Part shown: positions 1 to 11,655 of the stretch, in pieces
Layout: every line of letters begins with the position of its first letter
Numbering within the stretch: the first letter of the stretch is position 1
Origin: Straminergon stramineum
Taxonomy: Eukaryota > Streptophyta > Bryopsida > Hypnales > Calliergonaceae
Direction: 5' to 3'
Length of the DNA stretch: 64,000 nt
NCBI GenBank assembly: GCA_963920665.1
Contig: OY987265.1
Coordinates: 10,111,001-10,175,000 of the forward strand
Notes under the pieces: generated by a model
What the model saw: only the letters and a program-made list of their open reading frames with translations
Told to the model about the DNA's origin: nothing
Database searches by the model: none
Translations under genes and position numbers: made by a program

Positions 1-594
1 AACAATAATATTTGTCAAATATTAGTTCATACTTTGCCAATCGATAGAATAAGAGCCAAGGTGGGTCTATGTTGAATTAATTGGACACTAGTCAAGTGTC
101 CAATGATCTTTTTTATATATGCTAATGAATCTAGGTTCGTTTAAATTTAGTAATGGTTACAAATTGGAACCTTGTGTATGACTTTTTGCATGTCGTAGCG
201 CTTGTTTTTGATAAAGCCATATCTTTTTCCAAAAGTCCTACTCGTGTTTTTTATCTTAGGTAAAATAGACTAGCTATTTTAAATTCTTGGATTCAAGAAT
301 TATTTTATAGTTTAAGTGATACAATGAAAGTTTTTTTTATTCTTTTATTAGCGGATTTATGTATTGGATTTCATTCACCTCATGGTTGGAAAATAGTGTG
401 GGTTTCGCAAGACCTATGATTAGGAATAGGTGCCTATAATAAAATTCTTTGGAAATTCATAAGTAATTCATAAATGCTCCAAAAAATACGAAACCTCTTG
501 TGTTAGATTCCACATCATTTTCTCTTCAAATGAAAAATGAGGGAAAATACTTTTGCACATCTGAAAACCATCAAAAAGGTCGACCAGCCCTTAA
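1..594. other. AT-rich non-coding DNA, nothing recognised
   Basis: No open frame with a recognisable motif, no RNA gene and no paired repeat was seen. The similarity to the regions upstream of chitinases 2 and 3 starts only near 595, so this stretch lies outside the duplicated block. Confidence 0.5.
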
Positions 595-1294
595 AGGGTC
601 ACTTCATGAGCACACTACCTTATAACTCTAACTTTGCACTGCTTTTTAATTAGAACTTGAAATTTCTATCATCAAAAGCACCATTGAAAGCACCATCGAA
701 AAGGTACATGAATACTCAAGTGCTTCAGACATGGGACAAAGCAAATTAGCCACTTTCCAAATGTCCCTTCGAAGCAATTGGGAACAGGATCCATTATGGG
801 CTTGCATGCCTTGTGGCTGTACTGCATTTCCAGATGTTGAGTTTAAGCAACCTCACCCGCCCACTTAACATCTCCACTTAACATTGTAAAACTATTCTTC
901 CACTTCCCAAGAGAAATATTCCGAATCTTATTCAAGGTCAGGTCATACTCTGACTGAGCCAAAGGTACACTTCTGCCGTTGTCTCTCTCGTCGCCTCTCG
1001 CACGTTTTTTTCATGATCCAGCTGCATGTCCACCTCCTGTATGAATCTGCAATGGTGGTCTCCACAGGAAAATTCTCGGACGTTGATTCCAAAGGACCAC
1101 CTCAGGCGGCATCGAGCTTACACAACATCATCTGATCAGCATATGCTCCAGTACTCTTCCACTAAGCCTCTACAGTATATATATCTGTGCTTTCTGCTGG
1201 GACTTGACATTGTGAGTTTTGGGCTTGGACTTTTGGGATTGCACGTTTGGGCTTGGACTTTCGGACTTGGAGTTGGGAAGGGAGGTTGAGAATT
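595..1294 (+). promoter_or_regulatory. Upstream region of chitinase 1
   Basis: This stretch aligns in pieces with the regions before chitinases 2 and 3. One shared piece near 655-760 is built around 'gaacttgaaatttctatc'. A second lies near 1030-1170 and includes the block 'ctgatcagcatatgctcc' followed by a TATA box. Conservation across three paralogues supports a promoter. Short frames here (for example 1026-1289) are not kept in the same form in the other copies and are not called as genes. Confidence 0.6.
1176..1183 (+). promoter_or_regulatory. TATA box of chitinase 1
   Basis: The sequence tatatata follows the conserved 'aagcctctacag' block and lies about 110 bp upstream of the chosen start codon. 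The paralogues have a TATA element at the equivalent place (11649 and 35010). Confidence 0.65.
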
Positions 1295-3390
1295 ATGACC
1301 ATGGCGATGAAGGGAGCTGTGGGTCTGTCTCTGGCAATGGTGATTGCATTGAGCATTATTTTGTCGGTCATGGCCGATGGGGAGTGCAGTGTTGCCTCAC
1401 CGTGTCCCGACAAGAACAATTGCTGTAGCCAATATGGGTTTTGCGGGACAGGAGATCTCTATTGCGGGAATGGCTGTCAGGCGGGCCCTTGCTCTGGCGG
1501 AACCCCGCCTAGTCCTCCTCCGTCTGGAGATGGTGCCTTGGGAGACATCTTGACGAAAGATTTGTACGAGCAGTTCTTTCCTGGCCATGACTCGTTCTAC
1601 AGTTACGATAAGCTCATCGAGGCTTCAAAGCTGTTCCCGCAGTTTGGAACCACGGGCGATAGCACCACGCGGAAGCGGGAAATCGCTGCGTTTGCGGCAC
1701 ATGTCACGCAAGAAACCTCAGGTTCGTTGGCTGGTTCCTTGCATTTCGTATTTGTTTCGGTTTCGGTGTCAGTTCGAATTTGTTTGTTTGTTTGTTCTGT
1801 TCAGTTTATCAAGACATTTGGTTCACCAAACACTTCCACATCTTCAATTCCCAAATAATCCTCGTTTGCTTAGTGTTTGGCACTCATTTAGCTCATGTTG
1901 GAAACAAATTAACAAATTATTGGAGTTTTCAACCTGTATTCCCCAATATCATGCTTTGTCGTAACTTTGTAACGGATCATTGTATAGTGCTTCCGCAGAA
2001 TGGATTCTAGAAAAATCTTGGCCGGGGAAGTAGTTGAGTAGAGCTAGTTTGAGGTTCATTGCAACTGCAAGAAACACATATCATTCATTGCACTGCAGAA
2101 GGCACCGGGTACATTGTACTTTGATGTGTTCCCTTCATACTGGGATTTTGCCTGCACGTACGTATATGGCGAAGGCTAAATCTGTAAGTGCTAAATCTCT
2201 TTTTACTTTCTCTTTGTTTCAGGGCTGAAGGAAATTGTTGAGCAAACCAGTGACCCCTACTGTGACACTAGCCGGACGGAGTTTCCTTGTAATGGGAACC
2301 ATTTCAATGGTCGTGGCCCTCTCCAACTTTCATGGTATTGTACTCTTCGGAGTACTTCTCAATTTCATCTGCGTGTTTATGTTCATGGTTACTAGTTATT
2401 TCAGTCTGTGAAAGAGGCTCATGTTTAGTATATGTTTCATCATCGTAATAGAGTTCTCCTGGAAGTAAAAGTGTGTCACCACTCGTTTTGCTCTGCTTTG
2501 AACACATGCCTACTCTTTTTCTCGATTCTAAGTAAATTCCCTTTTTTTTCTTGGATAACAACAACTCGTACGTGTACTATTAGAATTGAGTGGCCTTCTA
2601 TCCCCAATTGAGGGTTTCGTCCCAGCGTTGCCACTTTGTTCTGAGGCTTCGAATCAAAAGTGTTTTAGAGCCTGAAGTATTATGTTCCTCGTGTCACATC
2701 TTTTCCAAAATATATGAAACCTTGCTTTTTTTTTGTGTCGGTTCCTTTTCTCTAGATAAAGTGAAACAGTTGGAAGGAATCAAAATTTTCAATCCATTCA
2801 TGGCATATGTTCAGAGCGGGGGTGAAAAGAGTGACTAATTAGTATTACTAATAGGCTAACTCTTATCATTGGGTACATAGTTCATTGACATGTCGTTCCA
2901 TAGTATGTCTAGAACTTATGACACGTTGTGTTATTTCATAAACATTTTTATGTGCTTGGAAGAGATGGTGCAGCATCTAATTCTCTATGTCCACAGGAAC
3001 TACAATTATGGCCCTTGTGGCAATTACTTGAATATGAATCTCCTCGGCAATCCGGATCTGGTGGCGACAGACTCCCTTGTCTCTTTCGAAGCCAGTCTTT
3101 GGTTTTGGAATCAGTATGGAGACAATGTCATCCCTCACATGCACGATGTCATAACTGGAAACTGGAAACCAAGCAACGCCGACGAAGCTGCCAACCGCGT
3201 CCCAGGTTTTGGAGTTACCATCAACATTATCAATGGAGCCTTAGAGTGCGGCAAACAGAGTGACGAGGCGGACAATCGAGTGAAGTATTTCAAGGATTTT
3301 TGCAGCCAGCTGAATGTTTCCCCTGGTGATAATCTCGACTGCAAAGAGATGAAGACCTTTTACAGTGTTAAACTTACTGCAGAGTCTTAA
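1295..3390 (+). CDS. Class IV-type chitinase, GH19 with hevein domain (copy 1)
   Basis: Exons are 1295-1721, 2223-2334 and 2997-3390 (933 bp, 310 aa). All junctions are GT/AG and the intron phases match the two paralogues. The product is a predicted secreted endochitinase that hydrolyses beta-1,4-linked GlcNAc in fungal walls. Residues 1-29 form a signal peptide with hydrophobic core [17 protein letters not shown]. Residues 30-69 are an eight-cysteine chitin-binding domain with CCSQYGFCG, followed by a short TPPSPPPSG hinge and the GH19 domain. [18 protein letters not shown] matches most of the family signature. The likely general acid is Glu140 in HVTQETSG. Glu149 in IVEQ is a candidate second acidic residue, and the substrate-site motif NYNYG is at 181-185. 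Odd points: the usual His before the catalytic Glu is Gln, and two cysteines that normally pair in GH19 are both absent. The ATG at 1295 was chosen because it sits at the same place in all copies and precedes the signal peptide. Frame and splice sites appear intact. Confidence 0.93.
1722..2222 (+). other. Intron 1 of chitinase 1 (without the SAP fragment)
   Basis: This is a phase-1 intron of 501 bp. Its first ~60 bp and last ~180 bp align with intron 1 of copies 2 and 3. The middle (about 1790-2040) is unrelated to theirs and has no A20 zinc-finger sequence. It is the comparison allele for the SAP insertion described at 12438 and 35834. Confidence 0.75.
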
Positions 3391-3870
3391 GAACTTTCTA
3401 ATTCTAATGTTTTCGAGTGATGTGCACCATAAATTCGTCTAGATTGGTGACATGCAGGAATGAGTTTTAAGAGAAAGGTATACAGTATATCGAACAGTAA
3501 ATAATGGAGGGATTTGAACATTTCCCTCTCTGCTTCTCATACCTGGTATGTCTTACTAGGAAAATAGAAGCATAGGCAACGTACCTGGTTTTGTGTGCAT
3601 GCAAAAGATTTCCAGTATAGAGAACTCAAGGAAAGAGGATAATTATGTATACATGAACTTGAAAAGTTTCGACGTTTCAACGTTTTCTTAGATTCAACAA
3701 GGGTTGAATCAATAGAATATGACTTGTATTCTAGACCAGTGTTGTTCGCTCACCGTTTCACTGTGGTACACCATGGATGTTATTGACTCCAACTGTTGAA
3801 CTGAAGATGTTTGGATCTGTGCCAAAAAATTTGTTCAATTCGGACATCTTGATTCTTGGATTAGTAGGAA
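3391..3870 (+). other. 3' flank of chitinase 1
   Basis: This presumably contains the 3' UTR and polyadenylation region, since AT-rich 'aataaa'-like stretches are present near 3498. Positions 3492-3867 match 13967-14342 behind chitinase 2 at equal length with only about one mismatch seen, far closer than the coding regions. Confidence 0.6.
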
Positions 3871-6800
3871 TGTGGTTTTCACCTCCGTTCAAGAATATTT
3901 AGGAAATGTAACGGCATCTACAGAACAACTTTAAGAGCGGGGTTTTGGAATGAGAATGATGGCTGTTGCTTCCAAGGTACTAAAAAAAATATCCTGAAGC
4001 TAGGTGATGAGCAATTAGCCCTCAAAGTTTTAGTGGTAGTTCAAATTCCCAAGAATTTCATGATGTGTTATATAGTGTAGCCTTGGAAAAGAGATTTAGG
4101 GATGACTTTCAAACAGAAGGTGTAAACCAATACTCATTGATCCTTTGAATGTAGCACGTTGATTGGAATATGTTATTGTGGAATTTGTCATTGTATCCAT
4201 CTTTCTTGATAATATACAAAAACAAAAGATTAATAATAAAAGATTATAATCATAGTGGTTATTTTCAGAAAATTATATTATTCATTTATTGAAGTCATAT
4301 TTGAAGACTCATTATTGGAATTCAAAATTTATATTGAGGTGAAACATGCTTCCTCTCTTTTAACTAAAAAATATTTGCAAAAGAGTTCAAAAAAATCCAT
4401 ACAATGTTACCAACCCAAAAATCATAAGAAAATAGGATGGATGAAAGTGAACTTTGAGAATAGACACATCAAAATGAACCTTGAGAAAAGATACATTGAA
4501 CGGGTTTGTGAGGGTTAAGGATCAAACCAAATGTATGCTTTTATGTAATGCCACACAAGGCTCTTTCAAAGTATTTTTTTAACCTTGCAATTCTGCAAAG
4601 GACTCAAGGTATCCAATGATTGACTTTTAAGGTTCCTAGAGAAGCAAAGAATGCACCTATTTATTCCACAATTGAATCATTTTTGGTGAAATATATTGGT
4701 GAAAGCCTCTACTCTTTTATGGATAAATTAGACTTCGAAAATTCACAAAATTTATTGAAACCCTCCTAAAAAGATTTTTTTTTTCAAGGAAAAAATTATG
4801 ATTTCTATTTTACTATAAGTAATGAATAACTTGTAATTGAAAATTTGGCACTACCAATGTATATTGACTGAAACAATATATGCTAAATAGTTTTATCTAG
4901 AGCTTCAATTGGTGTCACACCTACATCTCCTTCAAGGCTACAAGAAGGATCCTAAATGAGTAAGGCTTTAATTCCTTAATTTAATGACTAAGTGTTCAAA
5001 TTTTGAACAACAAGTAAAAGCAAACACATTCCAAGCACATAGAAATGTGTTTCTTCATCCATCAGTTTTTTGGGAGATTCTTGTATTAGTTCTTTAGCAT
5101 TTGCATGGTATAGATTTTGAAAATTTTGCTTTGCAAATATTCTATTATTCAATAAATATTGGGAAGTCTAACTTCAAAAAGTAACGTTTTCAATTCAAAA
5201 TATGACCTTTCTAAAATAACGAATCATTAGACAGTAATTGGGGTCTTTGGATGCCTAAATTGGAGAGTTGAATTTTAGATAATTGAGTCTGTAAAAATCA
5301 ATGTAAATGCCAATATGGAGGTTGCCATTGTGAAGTGTTTGTTGATGACCTCAAATTTCCTATCTATTACTAATTAGAATAAAGTTCTAGATAATAATAG
5401 GGCACTGGTTAGCTTTGGGTATCACTTTTTAGATACACTAATTAGATGATTTTTGTTTAAAACCTCCAGTCCTAATGAGTTTTGTTTTGGGAAATTAAAT
5501 TTTTTTGGATATGTTGATAGAGGCGAGGAAAAATGCAAAATTTTGAGATTTGCAGGCATCATAGTGCACAGTTAATTAAATTTTTATTGAGAAAATTAAT
5601 TATTTTATGTATGGGACCACTAAATATAAGCCACATCCAAAAATGATATTAAAATAAAATTATTTGATATTCCAAATGCTTGTTATTAAGGATTCTAGGT
5701 ACTTAAGACAAAATTTACTTTTTCAACTAAAAAATTCATTAAAAATTTTAAAAATTCTTTGATTCTGATAAATTTTTTTCCCCTAGTACATTAGAAATAT
5801 AGGCAGTTAAAACCAAATTTTGTGAAATCATATTTTTTTATATTTAAAAGATGAAGTCATTGGACAAAGTAGAATAGATTGACATTGTAGTTGAGACAAC
5901 TTTTTTGGGTAACCAAAGCTAACCATTGCCCATTTTCAATTTGTAATTAAGGTCACCACTTAGAGATCCATAAGCCATCTTCAATGGTTTCTTCTACTAC
6001 ATAACTTTGAACATTTTTTTGCTTGTGCCAAGAATAGTATAAGATGGACATCCACCATGTACATTTTTAGTATACAAATCTAAAGAATTGTTCATTTCAT
6101 AGATCTAGTTGGGCTTAAGAAAAATTGTACTTAGTAAAGATATTGTGAGGTGCAAAATTTTTGTACCTACTCTAACCTTTAGATATGTTTGGTTTAAAAG
6201 GGTTATTGTTTTAGGGTGTTTCCATTGAATGTAAGGTTGTATATTTGAATTCATTGCTCTATTACCATTTTATGCTTTTGTTGCCATTGCTCTATTCACA
6301 ATGCCATTGTTGTTGCTTAGTTGCTATTACGATTGTGTTGTGCTTTTGCAATATAGTGAATGTTTAGAACTATTGCTTTCAATGTTTTGAGATGTTATTG
6401 CAATGATGCCATCCATTACTCTTTTGGATTGCCATTGCTTGAACATGAGTTGTTCTTTACATGTACCATGTAGAAAGATCATCATTGTAGTCAAATTTTA
6501 AATACAAAAGAGAGTGTCTAGCACAAGATGGGGGCAATTGGAAACAAATTAACCAAGTGAAGAAGAGGACATGGTGGTTCTTCCTTGTTTTTTTCAAAGT
6601 GTGATTATGGTAAAGTTTGAAGTTGGTTGAACATGTCCGTTGTCATATATTTGTTGAGAGGTTTGTATCACCTTGGCCAGGATGTGGCTCAAGTGAAGAG
6701 AGTAAGTAGAAATTTTAGTTGAAATTGTATTTATAGTTAAAATTGTACTTTTGTTAAGATGAAAATTATCCATGTTTAAAATGATGTGATTTATTTAGTT

Positions 6801-7240
6801 TGAAAAATAATAATTTATTAAATAAATAAAAAATAAAAAATGGTTTCCACATCTACGAAGACATTTAATCAATATTGATAAAAGTATAAATTAAAATTAA
6901 ATTGACACAATATGCATTGCAACAATGATCAATAGCTATCCAAATATTGAGTGAATGTTGATGAAAAGATAAATTGAAGTTTTGTTGACACAATGTACAT
7001 TGCAACAATAATGCATCAATATTCATTGATAACAATTACTTTTTCAATATATATGTAATGCCATTTTAATCAAGTTTGAAACAATTCTTTAGTTCAAAAT
7101 CACCAAAGTATTTATTGTTGCAATAGAATAATGAAACAATGTTAATAGAATAACAAAACAACATTAGAACAACACTAATTTAATTGGACAATTTTCTTAA
7201 CATTGAAACAATGTCAAAACAGTAAAGGGGTTAATTTGTG
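3871..7240. other. Non-coding DNA of block I, counterpart of block II
   Basis: No supported gene was found. Most of the stretch has a counterpart in block II at 14343-16930, 21300-21980 and 26100-27380, interrupted there by insertions. The open frame at 4255-4518 has low-complexity Lys/Ile-rich content, is not preserved in block II, and is taken as chance. Several 'ttgccattgc' runs between 6240 and 6450 form a weak local repeat that recurs near 26400-26480. Confidence 0.6.
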
Positions 7241-7245
7241 ATGTA

Positions 7246-7590
7246 TTGTACTACTAAGAAGGTTTTCACTAAGCACCTTGCCCTCTAGCCAACAAAATGG
7301 TGTACTAAACTTGTTCCATCTATCCAATATTCTAGGCAAGCACAAGTGACTACAGTCTTGTTGATTCTTAGGCGTGACAATGGACAAGTATTGTCCACTC
7401 AATAGTTAGTGGATGGGGCAATGTCCAAAAGTAAACTACTTGGCATTGCTTCATTTGCTCGTGACATTGTTGTTGATTGCATCTACGAATAGTGGTTTGA
7501 TTCGAGGGGAGTTGCATTAGCTTGACTTCTTTGTTTGTTAGGGGATGAACTTCTTGTTCACAATGGATGTAGGTACTTCAAGTTCCTCCC
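7246..7590 (-). pseudogene. TBL pseudogene, last exon only (block I)
   Basis: The minus strand encodes a decayed copy of the last exon of the intact TBL gene at 38509-38872. The readable piece is TPKNQQDCSHLCLPRILD, equivalent to the TPRSQQDCSHFCLPGVPD stretch around the catalytic DxxH motif. The frame breaks on both sides, and the splice acceptor equivalent to 38873 has changed from ctg to ata on the + strand. The three upstream TBL exons are absent from the block. It cannot give a working enzyme. Confidence 0.85.
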
Positions 7591-7880
7591 ATATATCCAA
7601 GCATTTACATACAATGATGATGTGAAATGGGTGGGATTGCACGACTTTGACATTATATAGGAAGCATGGCCTAAAACATAATTCTATTGTGGAATTAGGA
7701 TTCAAAGGTTTGTGCAACTAAATGTCACAAGTTTGGTACCCAAAATCAAGCCAATTGAACAAAATTGGCAATTCACATATCATCATTTCTGTGAGCTATT
7801 TATTTTTGGGCTACATAGTGTTGAATTCTAACAAATGGTTGGGTCTAACTACAAGTCTTTAGGAAATTTAATAATAGGAT
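7591..7880 (-). pseudogene. TBL intron 3 remnant (block I)
   Basis: The sequence next to the decayed exon continues to align with intron 3 of the intact gene. For example, 'ctacaagtctttaggaaatt' near 7850 matches the stretch near 39077 around 'ttacaagagtattggaaatt'. Similarity stops near 7885 (39135 in the intact gene), which marks one breakpoint of the duplicated segment. Retention of intron shows DNA-level duplication, not a retrocopy. Confidence 0.7.
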
Positions 7881-8929
7881 TATATAGTCAAATTTTGTAT
7901 GAAATTTGAAGAAAAAATGAAGAAAACTACTAAATATGAAATATAGTAAAGCTATCTTAATTCCCTTCACCATTGCAAGGATAATCCAAAAGTGTCCCTC
8001 AAGATTGTTGAAAATGACTAAATAAGTGAATCCTTTGCCATGTATATATACTTCATGGCTCCATCCACTAAATTCCTAAAAGTGCCATTTGTGGCCCAAT
8101 TCCAATATTTTCAACAATGCTCTACACTCAACGTTTTTCTATGTGAAATTGAGAATAGTTTTGATGACATTATCCTTCAATTGAATGAGGCCTATAACTA
8201 AAGATAGTGAGTTAGAACCAAGAAAATTCCTAGATTAACAGGTGCATTCTTCATTTCTATAGTTTCTTTTAAACTCAATCATTTATTGAATACATTTTGT
8301 CCACATACAATATTTCATGGTTAGGAAGGAATAGGACAAAAGAACATCCAAACAAGAGAGCCTCTGAAATTTTGTATGAATATAGATAGGAATGTGATTA
8401 GGGAGAAGTTCTATAAATAATAGGTTTGCTTTCTTCATTGGTTTTGCAATTGAGGTGAGAGGGATTTTGGTCTATCCTACCATTTGTGTAGATATAAAGT
8501 ATGTTTATATACTAAGCTATGAATACCCATTAAGGTATACTCACCTATTGTCTTTACAAATTTCAATTGAGTATATTTACTATTACTAAACATATAATAT
8601 TTTAATTGGATTTTATTAGAAATTGAAAGAAGATCCACCATGCTTTTAATTAGTAAGCATTAATTGGACCCCAAATGAATAAGTCATGAAGTTTTAAAGT
8701 GTTGTTCCTAGGTGTACATGAAAACAACACTAGACTCTCATAGACTCTCATGTTTTGATTGTGTACATTTTCTATAATCCAAAGATATATTTTTATTATT
8801 ATTTTTGGTCTAAATATAGGTATCACAATAGTTGGATAGTGTTGATTATGAGTGTACAATTAGGGACAATAATCTTACAAACATCTTTTTTGTGCCGTTC
8901 AAAGAATCTTGCATTATAATATTGAATAA
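7881..8929. other. Non-coding DNA ending block I
   Basis: No gene was recognised. It aligns with 28500-29480 in block II, and its last part (8650-8870) also aligns with 33600-33800 just before the chitinase 3 promoter. It therefore represents DNA that originally lay upstream of each chitinase. Confidence 0.6.
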
Positions 8930-10597
8930 AATTGGCATATTTTGTCTAATATAATTAACACTCAATTCTTATGCAATTTCAATCAAGCTCACCAAATTTT
9001 AGTTTCAAGACAACAAAACTCCATTTGGGGTGAATTTTTAAAGTCAATTTTTATGGTTTACATAATATTTTATTGAAAACAATCGATGATGAATTTTTTG
9101 AAATTGATTGCAAAGTTATGTAGGGAACATTCATATGCACATCTTGCATATTAAAAAACACTACCTTAACCCCTAAATGTTTTCAACTATGTTTTCACCA
9201 AAAACGCTCCAAAACTGTCATTTCTAGAACAAGTACCAAATTTTAGGAAAAAAACATTTTTTGACACATGTAACCGTAAGATCTTGTACTAAACTTATTT
9301 GAGAAGATGTGGAAAAAATTTCAGAATTTTCCACCGTGTAGATTGTAAGATATTAGCGTTTGAATTAGCAAACAATTTTTTGGGGGCTCTGTGAAAAAAC
9401 GGGCAGCTGCACTTCACAAGGCCATATTTCTATGAAAAAAATTCCAAAATGGTGGTTACTCTTTGGATTCATTCTTCAAGGCAAGTTGTCTACGTGCTTG
9501 AAAAAAGTTCAAATCATTTGAAATTGTACAACATATAGGAAAAAGAAAGTGAGTACAAAGAAGTAGCGAATGATTCAAAATACTAAATTGTGAAGAATTT
9601 TGTTATGGAATTGAAAAATACCAATCCCAATGGTTGTAATGTTTTAATAAACAATCCACACCCTTTGATTTTATTTTTTTCAAAAAATATTGAAAATTGA
9701 GTGAAATAAAGGACTTCAAAGTTTATTTTAGAGTAGAGAATCCGAAACTACCCGCAAACTAAAACACCTCATAACTTTCATCTCATAAATAAAAATGGAA
9801 TGATTCAAAGCTTTCCATGTACATATAAATCTAGAAAACCAATTTCAAATTTTTATTTCTTAAAAAAGTATTTTTTTAAGAAATTTTTGGGCTGCCCAAA
9901 GATCAATGAAAATTACATATCATGCAATAACTTTTTAACCATAAAGTCAAAAGTTATGAAAATTGTTGGGCTTTAAAGATACTCCTCAGGCACATGTTGT
10001 ATGAAAATTTCAAAGAAAAAAAAGAAAAACTCCATTTGTAGTGAGCTGCCCAAAATCACTATGTTGCTAAAAAATGCAGTTTGGGCATTAAGGGGTTAAA
10101 TAACAAAAATATAGCCTAGGATGAATTCAATCTAAAACATTGCATGACCAAACTTTAAAGAAATTAATGAATATCTCTATATTTTAACTAGATTTTGGCG
10201 AAGTAATTGTACCATCATGCTTAAATGTACAAAATTAGTCACAATGTAAGGGTCATCTAGAAAAATTTAGTTAAAATATAGAGATATTCATTTCTTTAAA
10301 GTTTAGTCATATGATGCTTTAGATTGAATTCATCCTAGACTATATTTTTGTTACTTAAGTTTTGTTTTGTTTTTTAATATGGAAGATATGCATATGGAAG
10401 TTCCCTATATATCTATCCAATCATATTCAAAAAGTCATCATCAATTGTTTTCAATAAAATATTATGTAAAACCATGAAAATTGACTTTAAAAATTCACCA
10501 AAAATGGAGTTTTTCTTTTTTGAAACTAAAATTTGATATGCTTGATTGGGATTGCATAAGGATGCAATGATAATTATGCTTACCAAAATATACCACT
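8930..10597. mobile_element. Foldback element with long inverted arms, carrying a nested TTAA element
   Basis: The left arm is 8930-9165 continued at 10100-10196, and it is the imperfect inverse of 10260-10597. Matching stretches include 'atattttattgaaaacaat' on the left and its complement near 10440, and 'gatgaattcaatctaaaaca' at 10121 with its complement near 10320. The loop is about 60 bp. The left arm is split by the element at 9170-10095, and the uninterrupted right arm serves as the empty site. A fragment like the outer arm also lies at 27480-27560. No coding capacity was seen. Confidence 0.75.
9170..10095. mobile_element. TTAA-flanked non-autonomous element, piggyBac-like (E1)
   Basis: The ends are CCCCTAAATG and CATTAAGGGG, and TTAA sits directly outside on both sides (9166-9169 and 10096-10099). 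The inverted partner arm near 10350 reads acTTAAgtaacaaaaat. Removing the element plus one TTAA restores that site, which shows a TTAA target duplication. There is no transposase frame. The interior is shared with 17950-18891 and 56296-57493, including 'ttggattcattcttcaaggc' and 'gcagctgcacttcacaag'. Confidence 0.75.
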
Positions 10598-11000
10598 TCT
10601 ACTCTAAGTTGTACAAAAAGATTTGAATAGCTCAAATAGTCCAGTTGTAAGCTTATTCTACCCCCACTATACATCCCTTAGAATGTCCTCTCTACCAATA
10701 GTCTAGTATGAATGCCCTGCCAAATGTAACTCTAACTTTTTCATTATTTTTTCAGTAGAGCTTGATAATTCTCTCATTGAAACGGCACAGTCGAAAGTCC
10801 TTTGAATAGGTACAACAAAATTGAAATTTACACCATTTCCCGATGTCCAGTCAAAAACTATTGGGAACAAGATGCGCAATGGGAATGCATACCTTACGCA
10901 ATTCTGCACTTCCAGAAGTCGAGTCCAAGCAACCCCCAAGCGCTCAATGTCAGAAGCAGCAGCAGCATAGTCCTGATTTCTTTCACTTCCCAAGAGGTAT

Positions 11001-11384
11001 GGTAGAACCGCCCATTACCAGCCATAACCCATGGTCAACACATAGGTAATGGGAAATTCAATAGAGAGATGACTGACAGATAATCATTAAATTTTCAGTT
11101 TCCAACCATCTTTCAGCCATTACTGTAATGACAGATATGCTTTGATTTGAGAGCCCAATTAGTCTCTAGATGAGCAGTGATGGAAGAATCTATATATTGG
11201 GGATGGGAGCAAGCCAACTTTTGGCTTCTAAAATTCATAACAATTTGAATTTAAGGAATAAAATTACGAAACTTTGGCAATGCCCATGATTTCTATCTGT
11301 CCACAGGGTTGTAAATTAAAATTGCCTTCTACAACTCCGGACCATGCACAGATTCCTGAAGTGGTTGGTCATGGGCGGTTCTAC
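11001..11384. mobile_element. MITE in the chitinase 2 promoter
   Basis: The terminal inverted repeat is GTAGAACCGCCCAT followed by (T/G)ACCA, and TAT flanks each side (10998-11000 and 11385-11387). The matching stretch near 34620 before chitinase 3 lacks the element. Removing it and one TAT gives the same length. The superfamily was not assigned. Confidence 0.65.
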
Positions 11385-11648
11385 TATACAGTAAGTTATT
11401 ATGAAGCTTATCCAAGGACCTAATAACGTACACTTGTCTCGTCATCTCTCTCGTCATTTCTCTCGCGATTTCCTCATGTGTCATGACCCCGCTGCAAGTC
11501 CACACACGTTCCTGTACGAATCTGCAATGGTCTTCACCACAGAAGGATTCTCGGACAACTTCCCGAAGAATATCTCATGCGGCATCGAGCTTACACAGCA
11601 TCACCTGATCAGCATATGCGCCGGTACGCTTCCACTAAGTTAAGCCTC

Positions 11649-11655
11649 TATAAAT
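11649..11655 (+). promoter_or_regulatory. TATA box of chitinase 2
   Basis: TATAAAT lies after the conserved 'taagcctc' block, about 100 bp upstream of the start codon. It is the most canonical of the three TATA elements. Confidence 0.7.

Larger units (their letters stand above)
595..8870. repeat. Tandem duplication block I (chitinase + / TBL-pseudogene -)
   Basis: This is the first of three related blocks. In order it holds the chitinase promoter, the chitinase gene, a conserved 3' flank, a long non-coding stretch, a decayed last exon of a TBL gene on the minus strand, and about 1 kb of shared DNA ending near 8870. The same order recurs in block II (about 10660-29480) with insertions. In block III (from about 33595) the TBL gene is intact. 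By-eye alignable pairs include 4080-4130 with 15010-15060, 4420-4900 with 16430-16910, 5950-6180 with 26150-26330, 7240-7880 with 27598-28520, and 8650-8860 with 33620-33800. Block I is the shortest because it carries the fewest insertions. Confidence 0.8.

Noticed and set aside
1026..1289. Open frame upstream of chitinase 1 and similar frames before copies 2 and 3 (around 'LYESAMV')
   Set aside because: The frame is partly shared, but indels between the three copies change the reading frame and no known domain is seen. The conservation is better explained as promoter sequence.
4255..4518. 87-codon frame in block I
   Set aside because: Low-complexity Lys/Ile-rich content; the aligned block II sequence does not keep the frame.
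10703..10993. 96-codon minus-strand frame upstream of chitinase 2
   Set aside because: It overlaps conserved promoter sequence, is not preserved in copies 1 and 3, and has no recognised motif.
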